Of a stretch of 64,000 bases of DNA, positions 23,195-34,759 are shown in pieces (positions within the stretch are counted from its first letter, which is position 1; every line of letters starts with the position of its first letter). The stretch is taken from NCBI GenBank assembly GCA_033439685.1, contig JAUEDM010000001.1, forward strand, positions 3,968,001-4,032,000. The letters are read 5' to 3'. The notes beneath the pieces were generated by a model. It did not search any database and had not been told where the DNA came from. It worked only from the letters and a program-made list of their open reading frames with translations. The translations under genes and the position numbers were made by a program. This DNA is from Apodospora peruviana (taxonomy: Eukaryota; Ascomycota; Sordariomycetes; Sordariales; Lasiosphaeriaceae).

Positions 23195-23908
23195 TTAAAC
23201 GTTACACTCCTTCGTCCAGCCAATATGCACCTGCTGCTCCAACGCAAAGGTGGCATCATCCCCCGTTAACGTCCCCGTCGCCGACGCATTACCAGTCTGT
23301 TCACTCAAGTTAACCCTCGTCCTTATCAACAGCGTCGCGTTCCTTCCACAAGGCGCCTTGACCCTCGACACGACCGGCACGACGTCCGATTTCGTATACA
23401 CCGTCCCACTCTCGTACGCGCCGCCGCCCGTGATGTTGGCCTGCGTGGTGCAACTTTTTCCACCATTCCCAGAGTTGAACTCGTACGTTGAGGTGAAACT
23501 GCCACTAACCCCAGAATCGAGCTGCGCGAAGCCGTGGTAGGTCACGTCCATGACGGCAAATGTGTAGCCGGCCGGATAGAACATGTTGAGCCGGATGTCG
23601 CAGTTCTTGTCCCTGTCGGTCTGGCTGCGGCCCCGGCCGTCTTTGCCGCGACCGCGCCCGCCGTCGAAGTAAGTCTGGAACTCGTAGAAGCCGAGCGTGA
23701 CAACTGTGCGGTCGTCGCTGATAGTTACGAATACCGCGTGGCGAGGGCAGCCGCTGCCGGAGGTGGAAGCGGAGGTGATGAGGATCTGGGATGCGGAAGG
23801 GAGGTCCTCAGCTAGTAGGGCCGAGAACGAGGTTGTGAGTGGTGATGCAGAGGCGGACTGCTCCTGCCATTGCCAGAGGGGTATTAGAAGAAAAGGGAAG
23901 ACACGCAT
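23195..23908 (-). CDS. DUF4360 secreted protein
   Basis: Single-exon gene encoding 237 residues. It begins with a signal peptide-like segment (MRVFPFLLIPLW... ending near SASA). The mature part shows the DUF4360 pattern: GSGCPRHAVFVTISDDRTVVT near the N-terminus, GFYEFQTYFDGG, a Cys in the KNCDIRLNMFYPAGYTF segment, then VMDVTYHGFAQLD and paired cysteines further on. An Arg/Gly-rich insert (GRGRGKDGRGR) lies between them. DUF4360 proteins are small secreted proteins of ascomycetes and some bacteria with no established function. Potential N-glycosylation sites (NIT, NAT, NLS, NAS) are present in the C-terminal half. It is likely extracellular or wall-associated; the function is unknown. Confidence 0.85.
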   Translation of the reverse strand: MRVFPFLLIPLWQWQEQSASASPLTTSFSALLAEDLPSASQILITSASTSGSGCPRHAVFVTISDDRTVVTLGFYEFQTYFDGGRGRGKDGRGRSQTDRDKNCDIRLNMFYPAGYTFAVMDVTYHGFAQLDSGVSGSFTSTYEFNSGNGGKSCTTQANITGGGAYESGTVYTKSDVVPVVSRVKAPCGRNATLLIRTRVNLSEQTGNASATGTLTGDDATFALEQQVHIGWTKECNV

Positions 23909-24471
23909 TGTAGGAGTTGACCCTTAATAGAACTACGTTAGAACAGGTTGGAGATACAGGCCCTAAAGATCATAGAGACTGAGAAGAGTAACAAATGTCC
24001 TAACAGCTCTGGTGTTAAGATATAGATAAGAGACACATCACCAGAATAGAAAGGAACCCAGCCTGCTCTACGCGACATATTTATGGCCCTGGACCCCAGG
24101 GATCTGGTTCCGAATAAAGAAGGGTAGATGCACGGAGAAAGTCTGGTACCGTTAATGCGAACCCTTTTTTTCGGCAGGGCTGGATAATCAGGCGCTATAA
24201 CGCAGGTCTCTTACATTAAACTAGGTATATATATGTGGATCGGAGCATGAATATCCGGATGAATCCCGCCGAGTCAAATAACAGGAGCTATAGTTGGATT
24301 TAAATTTACAAGGGGGATTCATCTTACGGATCTAGGGGGGTTATTGTTATTTCTTCAAGGCTGTTAATGATAAAGATCGCCCCTATGCTAATACTTCATT
24401 CAACCTCATCCTATTATCATCACCCCCGTATAACCACCAAAGAAAACGCCTTATTTTAATTCCTTAGGCCC
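23909..24471. other. AT-rich intergenic spacer
   Basis: 563 bp between two minus-strand genes. It is A+T-rich, with no gene seen, and should contain the DUF4360 promoter and the 3' flank of the DAL5-type permease. Confidence 0.6.
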
Positions 24472-26217
24472 CTAATACGTGTACCTAAATCCCATCTATA
24501 TAAAAAGTTAATGCTTTGATCTTTATTATAAGAGGCCTTAGGGAATGAAACTTACTGTGTCCTCGAGATGGATGTCCAAACGCTTAGTATGGTTTTCGGT
24601 CCAGAGGTGCAGCGAGAGCAATATAATAATGATAATCATCAGGACGTGTGCTCTATCAAAAGTTTAGTTAGAGAGCTGTTATACGTATACCTAAACTGCA
24701 GGGCAAAAGGGGTAAAGACATACCCGATCGAAACCCAGACCGCGGTGGTATAAAGGGGTGCTTCGATGTTCCTGACAATAAAACTACCAGCGATTCCGCC
24801 GGCGCCGTTGAACATGGTGCATATTGCTGCAGTAAACACGCGCTTCCATTGTCTGTTCCATTCGAACATTAGTTATGAAAACCGTACAGTCGAAGAGGAA
24901 GAAAAAGAGATTCGCATACCCGGTGATGTTGTTGGCCTGATATGCACTCAGGGCAGCCCAGTTGGCGACGTAGGCGCCCGTCGACAGGAACACGCCAACG
25001 TAACGCGCCTGCGAGTCTTCGACAAAACCCAAGATGGCAAACCCGGCAATCATGCAGACAGCGTTGAAGGCGATGACCGGCGCGCGGACGCGGAATCGAT
25101 CGGCGAACCAGGACGAGGCGAGGACCGGTATGACGGCGTAGTAGTACGGCGGCGCGGAGAGGATGATGGCCATGTTGGACGAGTATCCGAGGCCTTTCTC
25201 GAGGATGATGGTGACGAAGTAGGCGAGCGCGGTGGTGACGATGTTCTGCAGGAAGAAGAGACAGGCGAAAGCCCAAACTTTTGGGTCCTTGGCGTGGACC
25301 AGTACCTTTCCGAGGGAGAACGGCTTGGCCCTGAGGTCGTCGCGGTCGGTCATGATGCGGCGAGAGACGATGCTGGCTTCGGCGGGCGTCATGAACTTGA
25401 AGCTCTTGAACGAATTCTCCGGAAAGTCGACCATCCACCAGTAGGTCGCGATGCCAATAATGCACGTGCACAGCCCCTGGACGATGAACATCCAGCGCCA
25501 GCTCTCCAGGCCACGGTATCCGTTTGCGTGTCGGTGTAGGCTGTAGTTGACCAGTGTGCCGGTGGCGAGGATGATAACCTCGCCGCTCTGCATGAAGGCG
25601 AACCGGAGCTGCTGCTCGCGGCGCGGGTACCAGGCGCTGATGAGACAGGTTAGGCCTGGGTAGATACCCGACGTGGCGGCGCCGAGGAGGATGCGCAGAG
25701 CAATTATCTGCTTCCAGGTCGTGACGAAGCCGGTGCAGAGCGTGATGAGACCGAACGAGAAGGTGATGGCGGCGAACCAACGGCGCGGGCCGAAGGTGCG
25801 GACGGCGATGGTCGAGGGCAGCTGGAAGGCGATGCTGGCGACTGTGAAGATGAAGATGGCGATGGAGAAACGGTTGCCCAAATCTAGGCCCAGATCGCCC
25901 AGCATGGAGGTGACAGCGGCGCTGGCGAGGACGCCGCTGTCGAGCAGGTTGAGGCTGCACAGGATGCCCGCGATGGTGCACAGGCGGCGATCGACAATGG
26001 GGCGGAGGCGTCGCTCCTCCTGGGCGACGGGGATAGGGTCCAGCGCAGCGGCGAGGTGGTCCAGGATGACCGGGGCAGGGACGGGGACGATGGGAGCACC
26101 AGGGGAGGTGGCCGCCGCCGGGTTCTCGCTGGGCTTGTCATCGCGCAGCCGCTCCTCCCAGGTGAACCAGCCCGGAGAAAGAGGTCTGTCCTCGATCAGG
26201 ATCGACGGCGACGACAT
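24472..26217 (-). CDS. MFS permease, DAL5/allantoate (anion:cation symporter) family
   Basis: Predicted 515-residue permease from four exons (minus strand): 26217-24920, 24852-24724, 24652-24556 and 24495-24472. The introns are 67, 71 and 60 nt with GTATGC/CAG, GTATGT/TAG and GTAAGT/TAG ends. The last exon supplies only eight codons, ending GFRYTY, which resembles the aromatic C-terminal tail common in this family. If the last intron were retained, translation would stop 6 codons after the donor instead (stop at 24538-24540). Family signs: an about 100-residue cytosolic N-terminus, SLNLLDSGVLASA in TM1, SAWYPRREQQLRFA after TM4, the six-plus-six TM layout, and NNITGQWKRVFTAA before TM11. Relatives carry allantoate, nicotinate, pantothenate, biotin precursors and similar organic anions. 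The actual substrate is unknown. Confidence 0.9.
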
Positions 26218-27884
26218 GGTGCTTGATGGGGTGATGTGTCCCCCGGCTCGTGCAGGTTTGTTGATGTCGTAGTTCTGAAGGTTCTTTGATTTCGTCACTT
26301 CGAGTCTGGGTTGAAAGCTTCGGTCTGCACAAGAGAGGAAAATCACAGCCAAGACGGGAAAAGAGGGTCAACTACCTGGCAAGTAAACGTTGTGTGCCAG
26401 TTGGTGTGGGGCCAAGACCTTCAAACACTACAGCAGGAGCAGCTGGATGAATATTGGATGGGTTTATGTTATCGCTTTAGCACGAGTTGGACCACATCCA
26501 GACAGACCCTCTTCGGCAGTCTGATAATCACCCTTCTCAGTTATGATGAAAACTCATATCTTGAAAGACAGTTACATGTAATTCAGGGACCTGAGAGTGT
26601 GCCAGTGGGTTACACGTATTCAGCCGAATCTCGCACGGCGGCAAACAGGAACCCTTTGCGGGGAATTTACATGCCCTATTATCTCGGCAGCTTGCAGGGA
26701 CGTCAGTACGTTACCCCAGCGTCTATTTTTGTATTATCCGTTACGTATCGTCGGATTCCAGTTGCACGTCGGTCCCGGTTCCTGTTCGATTCTTACCACG
26801 AGGTTTGCGAGACGATACACGTCGCAGTTCTAAATGATTCCAGGTTTGTTTATTTTATATGCTACCCTGCTTTTAAACTGCCGTTTCACTTCTTGCACCA
26901 AGAGCTCAAAATCTTCCCTTGTTCCTCTTGGTCGGAAACCCAGACAGCGTTTTATTATTTATCTGTATTTACACCTAGAGACCACACACAATAGTACACC
27001 CACCCCAGCAAAACAAATCCTTTAGCATGAGAGAAGGTTTGGCATTCATGTGATACCCAACAGGTAATGCAAGAGAGCAAGCAAGACCTCGATTGCTGGC
27101 GCTGTTCACGGCAAGCAGGTAAATATTAATCCAGGCCGGTATTTAATTATTCGAGGGCCTTTCATCGTTCAAGTCCCAAGCATCCAAGGAGTTTAAAGAA
27201 GTCTAAATAAACTAACTCACGATCCCATAGAATTTCGTCTCTGATGATATGATATCTCGACAATGAAAATGGTAATTCGAGTTTTCATGTCATGCTATAG
27301 ATACTTCATTAAGTCACGTATGTACCTGATTCTGTTGTTATTAAATCATTATGTCGATGCATTCTGCGAGCACAATGGTTGCCATTGTGTAGCCAGACTT
27401 GCCACTCCAAGAGCAAAAGTAAAATATCTAATTACCCAAACCAGCCAGCCAGCCTATTACCTAATTAGCTTGAACTCCAACTCCATTCCGTACACTCCCT
27501 GCCTCCTTCGGGACGGGATTGACACTTCTCGCCTTGCGTCCAGTGGCTTCAAGATAGTGGCGTTCGGGCTGATAAGCCGATCTGTCTCAAGCCACATCGT
27601 GTACAATGCCCGCCCAAGTGCCGAGACCGGTACGCGTTGTAGACTGTGCTGGGGCTGAGCTGGACGCCAACGTTTGCTCTAGACTGCGCCTGACGCAACG
27701 GACATCCGAAGGGTCGTGCAAGAAGTCGGTCTAGCGCCTGCACCGTTGATGCCGACGCGTTTGACCAAAGGCTGTCCTTAAAAGGTGTGGCCATGCCCCC
27801 ATACTGCTGAAGGACTAGCGTAGCGCGTCTCCGTTCCAGCTTGCTGTAACAACAGTTCTCACTGCTGACCCGTGTAAAGAAAAG
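26218..27884. other. Divergent intergenic region between two MFS genes
   Basis: 1.67 kb between divergently transcribed permease genes, so it should hold both promoters. A 227-codon open frame (26311-26994 plus) has no ATG at its start and no recognisable domain, so I do not call it. The part from 26.9 to 27.5 kb is A+T-rich. Confidence 0.55.
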
Positions 27885-29554
27885 ATGCGCCTCCATACCC
27901 TCCACGAGCTAGACAACACTGAGGGAACGGTCCAGCTGCGCAGCGCCAGCGACGACGCCTCCTCGCTGGTCCTGGTCCCGCGGCCGTCCGACAACGATCC
28001 CAACGACCCGCTCCGGTGGCCGCGCTGGCGCAAGAATGTCGCTTTCACCTCGGTCTGCGTCTTTACCTTCCTCACCAACTACGGCATCGGCGGCCTGTCC
28101 CCGGCCTTCTACATTCTCTCACAAGAATTTGACAAAACGGTGACCGAGACCAGCGATCTTCTCCTCTGGCCGATCCTCGTGCTGGGCGTCTTCAACTTCT
28201 TCTGGGTGCCCGTGGCCAACTATTTCGGCAAGCGGCCTGTCTTCGTGTTTGCCTCGGGTCTGCTCTGTCTCTGCTACATCTGGGGCGCCGTTGCGCAGTC
28301 CTTCCGCTCGCTGCTGTGGTCCAACATCATCGCGGCGTTTGCGGGCTCGTCGACCGAGGCGCTGGGCGCGAGCATCGTCAACGACCTGTACTTCCTGCAC
28401 GAGCGCGGCACCCAGATGGGCATGTACATGAACTTCATTTCGGGCGGCAACACCATCGGCGCGCTGATTTGTGGATTTATCATCACTGGGCTGAGCTGGC
28501 GGTGGCACAAGTGGATCGCCGTCATCTTGACCGCCATCAACTTTTTGACTGTGGTGTTTCTTGTGCCTGAGACGAGATACTTTCGTGACGAGAACCAGAA
28601 TGTCGCTGGTGGCGTGAGGTCGCCAGAAACGACGACTCACCCCGATATGATCCGCACAACAGCGTCGTCGAAGGAAGAACTTGGTGGTGCCGGAGGAGGT
28701 TCGGGCGCAGAGGAGGCCGGCAATGTGACGCTGGTAGAGATCCCGAAGAAGACGTGGGCGCAAGAACTCAACCCTTGGTCGGGTGTCGCGTCTGACACGA
28801 ACTTGTTCAAAATGTTTATCCGGCCGTTGCCCATGTTCGTCTACCCGTGCGTGGTCTATTCGTTTCTCGGATACGCCGTGTCGCTCGTCCTCACCGTCGC
28901 CGTAAACATCCTAAACTCATTCGTCCTGCAAGCGCCGCCGTACAACTGGTCGCCCATGATTAACGGGCTGATCAGCATTCCCGGCTTCATAGGTAATGTC
29001 ATCGGCAGCTACTCGGGAGGGTACCTGGTGGACGTGTTCTGCGACTGGAAAACCAGGCGCAACCGCGGCATCTTCGAGCCCGAGAACAGGTTGTACCTCA
29101 TGATACTGCCCTTGCTGATCACCGGTGCGGGATGCGTGCTGTTCGGATACGGAGTGGAGAAGACGTTGCATTGGACCAGTCTGTTCTTTGGGTACGGCAT
29201 GGTGTCGTTTGCGCTGACGGCTGTGCCGACGATCACGATGGCCTATGTCTCGGACTGTGTGTTGCCCGTAAATTCGGATGCTCTCATGCTCGTCAATGGT
29301 TAGCAAGGACTTCCATTGCCTATTCCAATCTCGTGACAAGTGCTAATGATGTTGTCGTCGCAGGATCCAAAAATATCGTTGCCTTCGGCTTTCTGTACGG
29401 AATCGTCCCATGGGTGGAAGAGATGGGTTATATTGACTGTTTCGGGATGCAGGCGGGCATTTTCGTCGCCATCATCGCTATCGGTATGGCCTTGATGATT
29501 CTGTTTGGTGGGAGAATTAGACATCGTCAGGCGATGTGGCGCATTATTCTCTGA
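27885..29554 (+). CDS. MFS transporter, DHA1/HOL1-like
   Basis: Predicted 534-residue, 12-TM permease. Exons are 27885-29298 and 29364-29554, with a 65-nt intron (GTTAGC donor, GCTAATG branch, CGCAG acceptor). The N-terminal cytosolic motif DPNDPLRWPRWRK-like (NDPLRWPRWRKN) directly precedes TM1, as in many fungal DHA1-type carriers. The half-protein loop is long (about residues 230-300) and low in complexity. The second half contains CDWKTRRNRGIFEPENRLYL, a conserved loop in this subgroup, and SDALMLVNGSKNIVAFGF across the splice. It ends WRIIL. Subgroup members are annotated as multidrug or small-molecule transporters; HOL1 of yeast moves polyamines. The substrate here cannot be deduced. 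It is divergent from the DAL5-type gene upstream. Confidence 0.9.
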
Positions 29555-30285
29555 TTCGTATGTTGGCAGAGAGAGGAGCCGGAGTGTTTGGGTCGTGGCT
29601 GACATGATGACAATGAGAATGGAAGGAGAAATATTCTTGAGAAGGACTTTTTTTCAAAGCCGGCGATATGATATCGGCCGAGATGATGAATCATGAATGC
29701 AAGCAGAAATCACAAGGGGTAAAAAGACGATGGAGCTCCCAAAAAGATGCAGATAAAAAAAAGACTCGGTTTTGGAATTGGATACACGTCGTCCGGACAT
29801 GGGAAAATATATAGCAGTGATGAACAGCAAACTAGGTACTCTTCCATGCTCGAATGGAACTTGGATTGAGTTACAAGGAAATGTGCTGCGATCGAATTGC
29901 ATGTGGGTTGTAAACTTGTGGGGAAGTTGCACGATCGCATCTCTGAACAAGGCTGGCAAGCGAAAGCTCCTTCCGCCGTGGGGCGTACAAACTCAACCAA
30001 TTAAATTCAGGCGCAGCTTAACCTTCTTGGTGGCAAGGCTGAATTGGAGGGGCAAAAATTCGTGACCGACCCAACTCTTCGGTACCGTCATCAAGCAAAG
30101 TCCCAGAGGTGAATATCGACCCGTTCCCCCCGGTCACCAAAGTTTAAAACCACTTTACCGAACTGAAACCGACCGCACCCAAAACCAGACCTCACAAGTC
30201 TCAACCAACCTCGTCTACGATACCTCCTTCGAAAGCGACAAGGACAACCGTCAATTGCAGCGAGTGACTCAAAAGGGCCGGCAAC
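29555..30285. other. Intergenic spacer
   Basis: 731 bp with no gene seen. It holds the 3' flank of the permease and the promoter of the RNA polymerase III subunit gene. The last 160 bp are pyrimidine/CA-rich, as in many housekeeping promoters of moulds. Confidence 0.6.
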
Positions 30286-31697
30286 ATGGCAGGCGACGAA
30301 GACGATCCCGCCAAGATCCAAATCCTGAAAGATGCGCTCTACGATGCAGCCCGCGAAAATGGCTCCGAAGCGCGAGCCTTCTCACAGAAAGACCTCCTCG
30401 ATTTTGACATCATACCCGCCGACAATCCTATGCTCCTCCTGCGCGTCGTCCAGCGCCTCTGCGACGACAAGCTCTTCGTCGGCATAACCCAAGCTACCGG
30501 GCTGGCCTGGCGATGGCGCAACAAGGAAGATGCAAAAAAGTATGAGCCACCAACAAGCATGCAAACACTGGTAGTGTGTCAATGAAACAGAACACCATCG
30601 CTGACTAGACCTTTGCGCGCGTCAGATACACCTCCCTCCCGAACGACGAGACCATGATGGTCTACGCGGTGATTGACGAGGCCGGTGCCGACGGCATCTG
30701 GAACCGCACGATCAAGAACAAGCTCAACATGCACGAGGCCGTCGTCAAGACGTGCATCAAGTACCTCGAGACGAAAGGCTACATCAGTAGCATGAAGAAT
30801 GTCGAGCACCCGAACAAAAAGATGTACATCAAGGCCAACTTGCGGCCCTCGGAGCGTGCCACTGGTGGCCCCTGGTTTACCGACGGGGAGCTCGACACGG
30901 CCTTTATCAGCGAACTCACAATGATCGTCTTTGAGTATATAAAGACCCAAAGCGCATACCGGGGCTCCCAGGCAGGAGGAGCAGGGGCTGCTGCTGCTGC
31001 TGGCAGTGGTGCTGGCGCAACAAAGGTCCCAAAGAAGGGTGTAATCAGGGGCGGTATAGACGGCGGCGACTCAACCTCGTCGTCGCGGGGTGTGAAACGC
31101 ACAGCAACAGATATGTCCACCGACGACATTGTCCAACAACAATCCAAACACCCCACAGCAGCCACCAAAGAAAAGCCGAAAGTCTTCTATCCCATGCCCG
31201 CGGGCTACAAGCACTACCCGACCGTCACCGAGATCGCCAAACTGATCCATGAGACGGGCATAACCAACAACACGACCCTCGGCGAGGCCGACATCCAGCA
31301 GCTCGTCGACGTGCTGCACTACGACGGCCTGATCGAGCCGATCCGCGTCAACGGCCGCAAGGGCTACCGCGTCACCCGCGCGGCCAAGCAGGACGCCTCA
31401 AGTTTCCAGAAGCGCCAACAAGAACGCCAGCAGGCCGGCGGCGTGGGACTGCCAGTCGGCAGCGACGACCTAGTCGGGCCGCCGCCTACCGCCAACGGTC
31501 TGACGGAAGCCCCTTGCGGGCGGTGTCCCGTCTTTGAGCTGTGCGAGGAGGGCGGCCCTGTCAGCCCGAGCAATTGCGTCTACTTTTTGCAATGGCTGGG
31601 CCTGGCTTCTTCTGAAGAGAACACAAACACGCTCGCGGGTGGTGCGACTCCTAACGGAGTTGCTGGTGTTGCTGCCGTCCCGGGTTTAGTAGTCTAG
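30286..31697 (+). CDS. RPC34: RNA polymerase III subunit RPC6 (RPC34)
   Basis: Predicted 441-residue subunit of the RPC82-RPC34-RPC31 initiation subcomplex of RNA polymerase III, acting in the nucleus on tRNA and 5S genes. Exons are 30286-30539 and 30626-31697; the 86-nt intron has a GTATGA donor, a GCTGAC branch and a GTCAG acceptor. The first winged helix spans about residues 10-85 (IIPADNPMLLLRVVQRLCDD). The second follows the splice (NDETMMVYAVIDEAGADGIW; IKNKLNMHEAVVKTCIKYLE). The invariant ATGGPWFTDGELD segment comes next. A Gly/Ala/Ser-rich insert of about 60 residues separates this from the third winged helix. The C-terminus carries four cysteines in CGRCPVFELC...VSPSNCVYFLQWL, which matches the [4Fe-4S] binding pattern of this subunit. 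Longer than the human protein (about 316) because of the insert. Confidence 0.96.
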
Positions 31698-32216
31698 GCT
31701 GTACTGGTCGGTCAAGTGATTTATCTGTTTACTGTTATCCATTTAAAGGCGTTGTCAGAGTGATTTTACTTCATTTATGCATCAGGTATAGTTTGGGAGG
31801 GCATTTTAGGTGGTGCTGCGTGGTCTGGCTGGCGTATTCAATAGGTCAACGGGAAACCGGTCATGGTTTTGCTTGGAGCAAAGGCTCTGGTTGGAATTTA
31901 ACGGGTAGAACCATTCAGCAGAGCCGTAGATGTGACTTATTCGGATGTAAGCAGAGTCCAAGGGACTCTTACATTACTTTAAGCTTACCGAGTAGACAAG
32001 ATGTGGCAATGGACAACGATAGCACAACGATAATAGGGAAACATAGTGATTGAAAGCTGGCTCTGTTGACCTTGTGTTTTTTGTTCTCGCCCAGATTTTA
32101 TTCCCCACTTGGCTAACCAGGACACCCCAATATTATCACCAGGGCATCAAATGACAATCAGCAAAACCATCAGATCCCTAGAATAAGCTCTCAACCTCCA
32201 CACAGCACCATGTTAT
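31698..32216. other. Convergent intergenic spacer
   Basis: 519 bp between the convergent RPC34 and cyclophilin genes. It holds their 3' flanks. No gene seen. Confidence 0.65.
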
Positions 32217-33314
32217 TTAGGCAGACTTGTGGCCCTCACCAGCATCGACGATGGTGGGCTGCTTTCCGTACTTGATGGAGCCGCTGGACGAGCCGGTGGC
32301 CTCAAGAGCCTTGACAACGTTCATGGAGTCCTCGTCAGCGACCTCGCCGAAGACGACGTGGCGGCCATCGAGCCAAGAGGTCTTGACGGTGGTGATGAAG
32401 AACTGGGAGCCGTTGCTGAAACAAACAAAGACAAGACGTCAGCTTCATATGGAACACATGTCAACAATTGGCTTGAAACTTACGTATTGGGGCCAGCGTT
32501 GGCCATGGAGAGAAGACCGGGCTTGGTGTGCTTCTTTGTGAAGTTCTCATCCGCGAACTTCTCACCGTAGATGGACTTGCCACCAGTGCCGTTGCCACGG
32601 GTGAAGTCACCACCCTGGAGCATGAACTCGGGGATGATACGGTGGAACGCAGAGCCCTTGTAGCCGAAGCCGTTCACTCCGGTGCACAGCTCCTTGAAGT
32701 TCTTGGTCGTCTTGGGGACAACATCGTCGTAAAGGGTGAAGTTGATAGGCTTCTTCTGGACTGTTTACGACAGTTAGCTAATACTTCTCGACGTTCCGAG
32801 ATGCAATGGGATGAATTGAGATGAGGCATGGTGCAGAGTTTTCGTGGGAGGGGGAAAAGCCGCGCAAGGACAGCAATGGAGCTATAGACTTAGTGCTATT
32901 AAGCTCAAGAGCACTGAAGATTCTCCAGAGCAATAGCGATGACGATGACGATGGGGAGCATGGATTTGAATCGATGGAACTGATAAAAACGCTTACGCTT
33001 GACCTCCTTGGTAGGTCTGCCAGAGGCATCGACCACGGGGCCCTCCCACTCAACTTCGAAAAAGCTGTAGCACTGTTAGTAGAGCTTCGACCAGCGTGAT
33101 GGGGGAGCTACGTCGAGGCAGGAAGGTTGGATATTGCTTACACCTTGGACATGTTGATGATTGGGGATGCAGAAAAAGCCCTGGATGTGATTCTGGTAGT
33201 TGTAAATTGCAGAGTTGACGAGGAGGTCGAGAACGGAGTAGATGGAAGATTATGAATGAGGGAGGAGGGTCGAGGGAGAGAGAAGCAATGGCGGGGTAGG
33301 AGGGGTCGAAACAT
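32217..33314 (-). CDS. Cyclophilin A, mitochondrial and cytosolic forms
   Basis: Peptidyl-prolyl cis-trans isomerase and cyclosporin receptor. Exons (minus): 33314-33142, 33064-32997, 32760-32484 and 32415-32217. The introns are 77, 236 and 68 nt, with GT-AG ends. Two starts share the frame. ATG at 33314 gives 238 residues with a 54-residue Arg/Ser-rich, acid-free leader (MFRPLLPRH... RAFSAS), typical of a mitochondrial presequence. ATG at 33152 gives a 184-residue cytosolic protein beginning MSKVFFEVEWEG. Catalytic and drug-binding residues are visible: the Arg of SAFHRIIPEFMLQGGDF, the Phe and Gln of that block, NGSQFFITT, and the Trp of SWLDGRHVVFGEV. Neurospora crassa makes both forms from one gene, so the same arrangement is expected here; the switch is probably alternative transcription start. 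The second intron is unusually long for this window. Confidence 0.95.
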
Positions 33315-34759
33315 TTTCCGCTCTGCTTGGAAGGCACAGGTTAGCGCTGCGGGTTCCGGCCAATCACGGCATGCAAGAGCTGCAAGAAATGGGGGTTGGC
33401 TGAAGGGCAGTGCGAGAAAAAAGGTAAGGTACGTATAGGTACGTATTGCGCAGCTTTTCACGTGCGGAAGAAGAGGGGCTCTTTCGAGGTTCTTGTTGTT
33501 TCCTCGACCTGTTTCCGGCTTGCAGCCTCCAGCCAGCCCCGCCCCGCCGAGTTTGCCTGGTTGCTCGGCACCAGAAAGCCGGGCTTATCCCTTTCGGGCC
33601 TAGCAGAGGCAAGCTCATTAGACTCGGGGGCAAAGGACCACCACGACCACTGGGCCAGATTTGGAGCTTGAAGCTTGCTGAAGATGCCGCGGAGGGGGTG
33701 GATGATGCTGAGCTTTTTGTGCAGCATCTGGGACTTGTTTGCCATCAAGGAGACGGGGACCAAGGTTGTCGTCAAGACGGCGTGCAACTGTGCCTCCCCG
33801 GGCATCCCATCTATCCCAGCCGAGACGTCACAACCGGACTCGAGTTGCACCCCGTGTTGAGAGCCAACATGATGGCGAAATCCCATGTATGCATCCCCAG
33901 CATCATGCAGGACAGGGTCGGACGCCAATTGGAGCTCAATATGGCTCTGCCATCCTCGAAACATTGTCCGAAGCCAGCTTCCGGGGTGTCAACAGGGCAA
34001 CTCTCGTCGGATTGTTGATCCACAGTCTCATGTCCAGTGCGGACTGGACAGACAAAAAGCCGGGGCACTGGCTGGCTGAGAGCTGTCCGCGATATCTAGT
34101 CCGCCTCCCGCTGGTCTCGACAGGTCGTAGCTGGCAAACACGACAGGTCTTGAGCCTGTTGAGGATTCCATCTCCGGCCGAGGCCAGACGGGGCCGGCAA
34201 GGGGAGCATCGGGCAAGACAGGTTTGAGACTCACGCACCTTTTCTAGATTACACACTAAACGTGGGGGAAGATAAATAGTACAAGTAGACAAAGTACAGA
34301 TCGAATAGAAACTGAAGGCAGAATGGAAAGGATGGGAAGATTGGCAGCGCAGTGGATGGCAGATGGAAGTTCCAATGATTAAATTTTCCCCAACAGGGTG
34401 CTCGTGCTTTGCTTCCGTCTGCGAAGCTCCGAGAGCTCCAGCTGTTTGGAGCACAGGCCACCTGAGCCTGCTCCTAATTCGATTACCAGTAACCCATATC
34501 TGGGGCGGGGGCTGGCGTTTGTGCCTTGACACCTCAGGCCAGAAGCACACCCTCTTTCATCTGTCAGCGACACCCGGCCAAGGATCCCTGTCGGACCTGA
34601 AAGTTGTAAGGTGTTAATGTGGCAGGGGCGCATCCCGATACCCGATTCAACTTTCTGACAGCTCGGTGAAACTCGCCAACTCCCTCCTCAGCGACATCGC
34701 CTTCCAGATTTTGGTCACATCAGCAATCGTTGTTCTGTCGCTGCCTAACGTCCACCACG
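33315..34759. other. Divergent promoter region, cyclophilin/epsin
   Basis: 1.45 kb between divergent genes. Open frames of up to 204 codons occur on both strands but overlap each other and have no recognisable domain. A GGTACGTATAGGTACGTA run lies at about 33427-33444, just upstream of the cyclophilin 5' end. Confidence 0.55.

Noticed and set aside
24869..25981. 370-codon shifted frame inside the DAL5-type permease gene
   Set aside because: His/Arg-rich out-of-frame translation of the permease; not a separate gene.
26311..26994. 227-codon open plus frame between two MFS genes
   Set aside because: It starts at a non-ATG codon, overlaps the 5' flank of the minus gene, and has no recognised domain or codon bias.
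28119..28763. 214-codon open frame antisense to the second MFS gene
   Set aside because: A shadow of the real gene; no independent evidence.
33446..34550. Overlapping 160-200-codon open frames on both strands upstream of the epsin gene
   Set aside because: Mutually overlapping, no domains, and located in a divergent promoter region.
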